Assembly: GCF_029868385.1 (NCBI RefSeq)
Contig: NZ_JARWNX010000023.1
Span: 62,001 to 126,000 of the forward strand
Direction: 5' to 3'
Length of the DNA stretch: 64,000 nucleotides
Origin: Nocardia cyriacigeorgica
GTDB taxonomy: Bacteria; Actinomycetota; Actinomycetes; Mycobacteriales; Mycobacteriaceae
Shown here: piece after piece, positions 63,010 to 64,000 of the stretch
Layout: each line of letters begins with the position of its first letter
Position numbering within the stretch: the first letter of the stretch is position 1
Made by a program: the position numbers and the translations under genes
Notes under the pieces: model-generated
Seen by the model: only the letters and a program-made list of their open reading frames with translations
What the model was told of the DNA's origin: nothing
Databases searched by the model: none

Positions 63010-63900
63010 CTACGGACCGTAGGTGAGGATCGCGGTGACGACCATCCACAGCACCCAGGCGAACGCGATGATCATGCCCACCGCCAGCGTGGTCCGCATG
63101 AAAGCGCGCCCGAAATCGACGTCGCCGGTCTCGGGTGGATACAGCTTCCACGGGCTGTACCACGGCGCCCGGATCACCTTCGGCCTGTTCGCCTCGCGTT
63201 CGGCCTGCGCGAGTTCCTCGGCATAGGCCTCCGCCTGTGCCTGGGCCGGACCACCGTGCCACAGCGTGATGTCGATGGGGCCGAGGAAGCCCTCGTTCAG
63301 CAGCTCCTGCGGTGCGGGCAGATACGGCAGGATGCCGAGCCCACGGAAGGCGACGGCGACGTCATTGGCGGTCCACAGGTGGTTCTCCTGCTCGGCCAGA
63401 GTGTTGAAATAGTGCCGCAGCTGCTCGGGGTCGTCGCCCAGGATGGCGTCGAAACTCGGGTCGCTCCAAGCCTGTTCGATCTCGAGCCGGGCACCGCGCA
63501 TCGGCACGATCAGGGCCACACCGTGCACCGCGCGCTGACCGAGGCCGCGCGCGGCCAGCCAGTTCTGGAGGGCGAAGGTGTGATCGCGGGAGCGCTCGAG
63601 CGGGGTGCGCCGGTCCTTGTTCTCGAGTGCGGCCGGTTCACCCGACACCGTCCAGGAACCGTTGAGCGGAATCTGGAGCACGCCCTCCTGACGTGACATC
63701 AGCGCCTCGGCCTCGATCACCACGCAGCTGGTCGGCGTCCAGATGACCGCGTCGAACTGGTGCAGTTTGTCCTGATGGAACAGACCGCAGTTGATGGTGG
63801 CCACGCCGTGCGGGCTACCCGGGTCCTTCCAGGTGCGCAACCAGTCGATCAATGCCCGTTCGGCATTGGTGCCTGCGCTGTTCTGCACTCGCACGAGCAT
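63010..63900 (-). CDS. NERD-like nuclease-domain membrane protein
   Basis: A 296-residue protein. Residues 13-80 resemble the nuclease-related domain NERD: TNAERALIDWLRTW, INCGLFHQDKLHQFDAVIWTPTSCVVIEAEAL, with Asp and the E-x-E pair as possible catalytic residues. A C-terminal membrane helix (RTTLAVGMIIAFAWVLWMVV) anchors it. ATG 63900 gives the natural N terminus. NERD proteins may process nucleic acid or take part in signalling; the activity here is not shown. It is upstream of PAP2 on the same strand. Confidence 0.78.
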   Translation of the reverse strand: MLVRVQNSAGTNAERALIDWLRTWKDPGSPHGVATINCGLFHQDKLHQFDAVIWTPTSCVVIEAEALMSRQEGVLQIPLNGSWTVSGEPAALENKDRRTPLERSRDHTFALQNWLAARGLGQRAVHGVALIVPMRGARLEIEQAWSDPSFDAILGDDPEQLRHYFNTLAEQENHLWTANDVAVAFRGLGILPYLPAPQELLNEGFLGPIDITLWHGGPAQAQAEAYAEELAQAEREANRPKVIRAPWYSPWKLYPPETGDVDFGRAFMRTTLAVGMIIAFAWVLWMVVTAILTYGP

Positions 63901-64000
63901 TGGCGACCGCCCTTCACGTCGACACCCGGTACCGGAAAAGGATACGAGGCGGGTCGGCGCCGACCCGAGATTTCCGACCCCGCGCTGTGTCCCGGTGGGA

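Noticed and set aside
1-64000. CRISPR arrays, tRNA or rRNA genes, insertion sequences, prophage
   Set aside because: No spaced direct-repeat arrays, no transposase or integrase frames, and no recognisable structural RNA were found by eye.

Overview
The window is GC-rich DNA packed with genes that often overlap by 1-4 bases. It looks like the chromosome of a mycolic-acid actinobacterium, most likely Nocardia or a close relative. Supporting content: an LGFP-repeat secreted protein, a secreted cutinase, several DinB/mycothiol-type proteins, a KstR-type palindrome next to genes resembling the mycobacterial Rv3529c-Rv3531c group, a narGHJI operon, an actinobacterial-type sulfatase of about 790 residues, and many TetR regulators. 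I see no rRNA, tRNA, insertion sequence, prophage or CRISPR array.

Layout. 0-7 kb: a DUF6325 tail and a SHOCT protein, a large arylsulfatase, a flavodoxin-fold gene broken by an in-frame TAG, a TetR/MFS divergent pair with two perfect operators, and a SnoaL-like protein. 7-16 kb: a FtsX/MacB-like ABC exporter facing its TetR across three tandem operators, two secreted proteins, a dodecin, two coupled flavoenzymes (one with a Tat signal) facing a TetR, and a small pilin-like membrane protein. 16-23 kb: the respiratory nitrate reductase operon narG-narH-narJ-narI. 23-30 kb: a minus-strand six-gene operon made of a GntR regulator, an AprB-like diferredoxin, a substrate-binding lipoprotein, a permease, an ATPase, and an AprA-like flavoprotein fused to HEAT repeats. 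30-41 kb: a TetR, a DmdC-like acyl-CoA dehydrogenase, and an IclR-cysD-cysNC unit divergent from a DUF1214-SDR-sulfotransferase operon, then a thioesterase and a TetR. 41-48 kb: two SRPBCC-like genes, a P450, three DinB-superfamily genes, an ABC ATPase with a FadR-type regulator, and a thioredoxin. 48-64 kb: a membrane Ser/Thr kinase, an IclR, a Rv0785-like FAD dehydrogenase with TetR, a zinc alcohol dehydrogenase, a cutinase, a two-domain SDR reductase, a heme oxygenase, a ThrE-like exporter, an acyl-CoA oxidase-type enzyme, a PAP2 phosphatase and a NERD-like membrane protein.

How the parts fit. A sulfur theme recurs: a sulfatase releases sulfate, cysD/cysNC make APS and PAPS, a sulfotransferase could spend PAPS, and an operon joins a sulfonate-type importer to an APS-reductase-like electron-transfer pair. 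The two most interesting points are that AprA-HEAT/ferredoxin/importer operon, and the back-to-back PAPS-synthesis and sulfotransferase units with KstR-like boxes at both promoters. Calls rest on reading motifs and contexts by eye; no database search was run.
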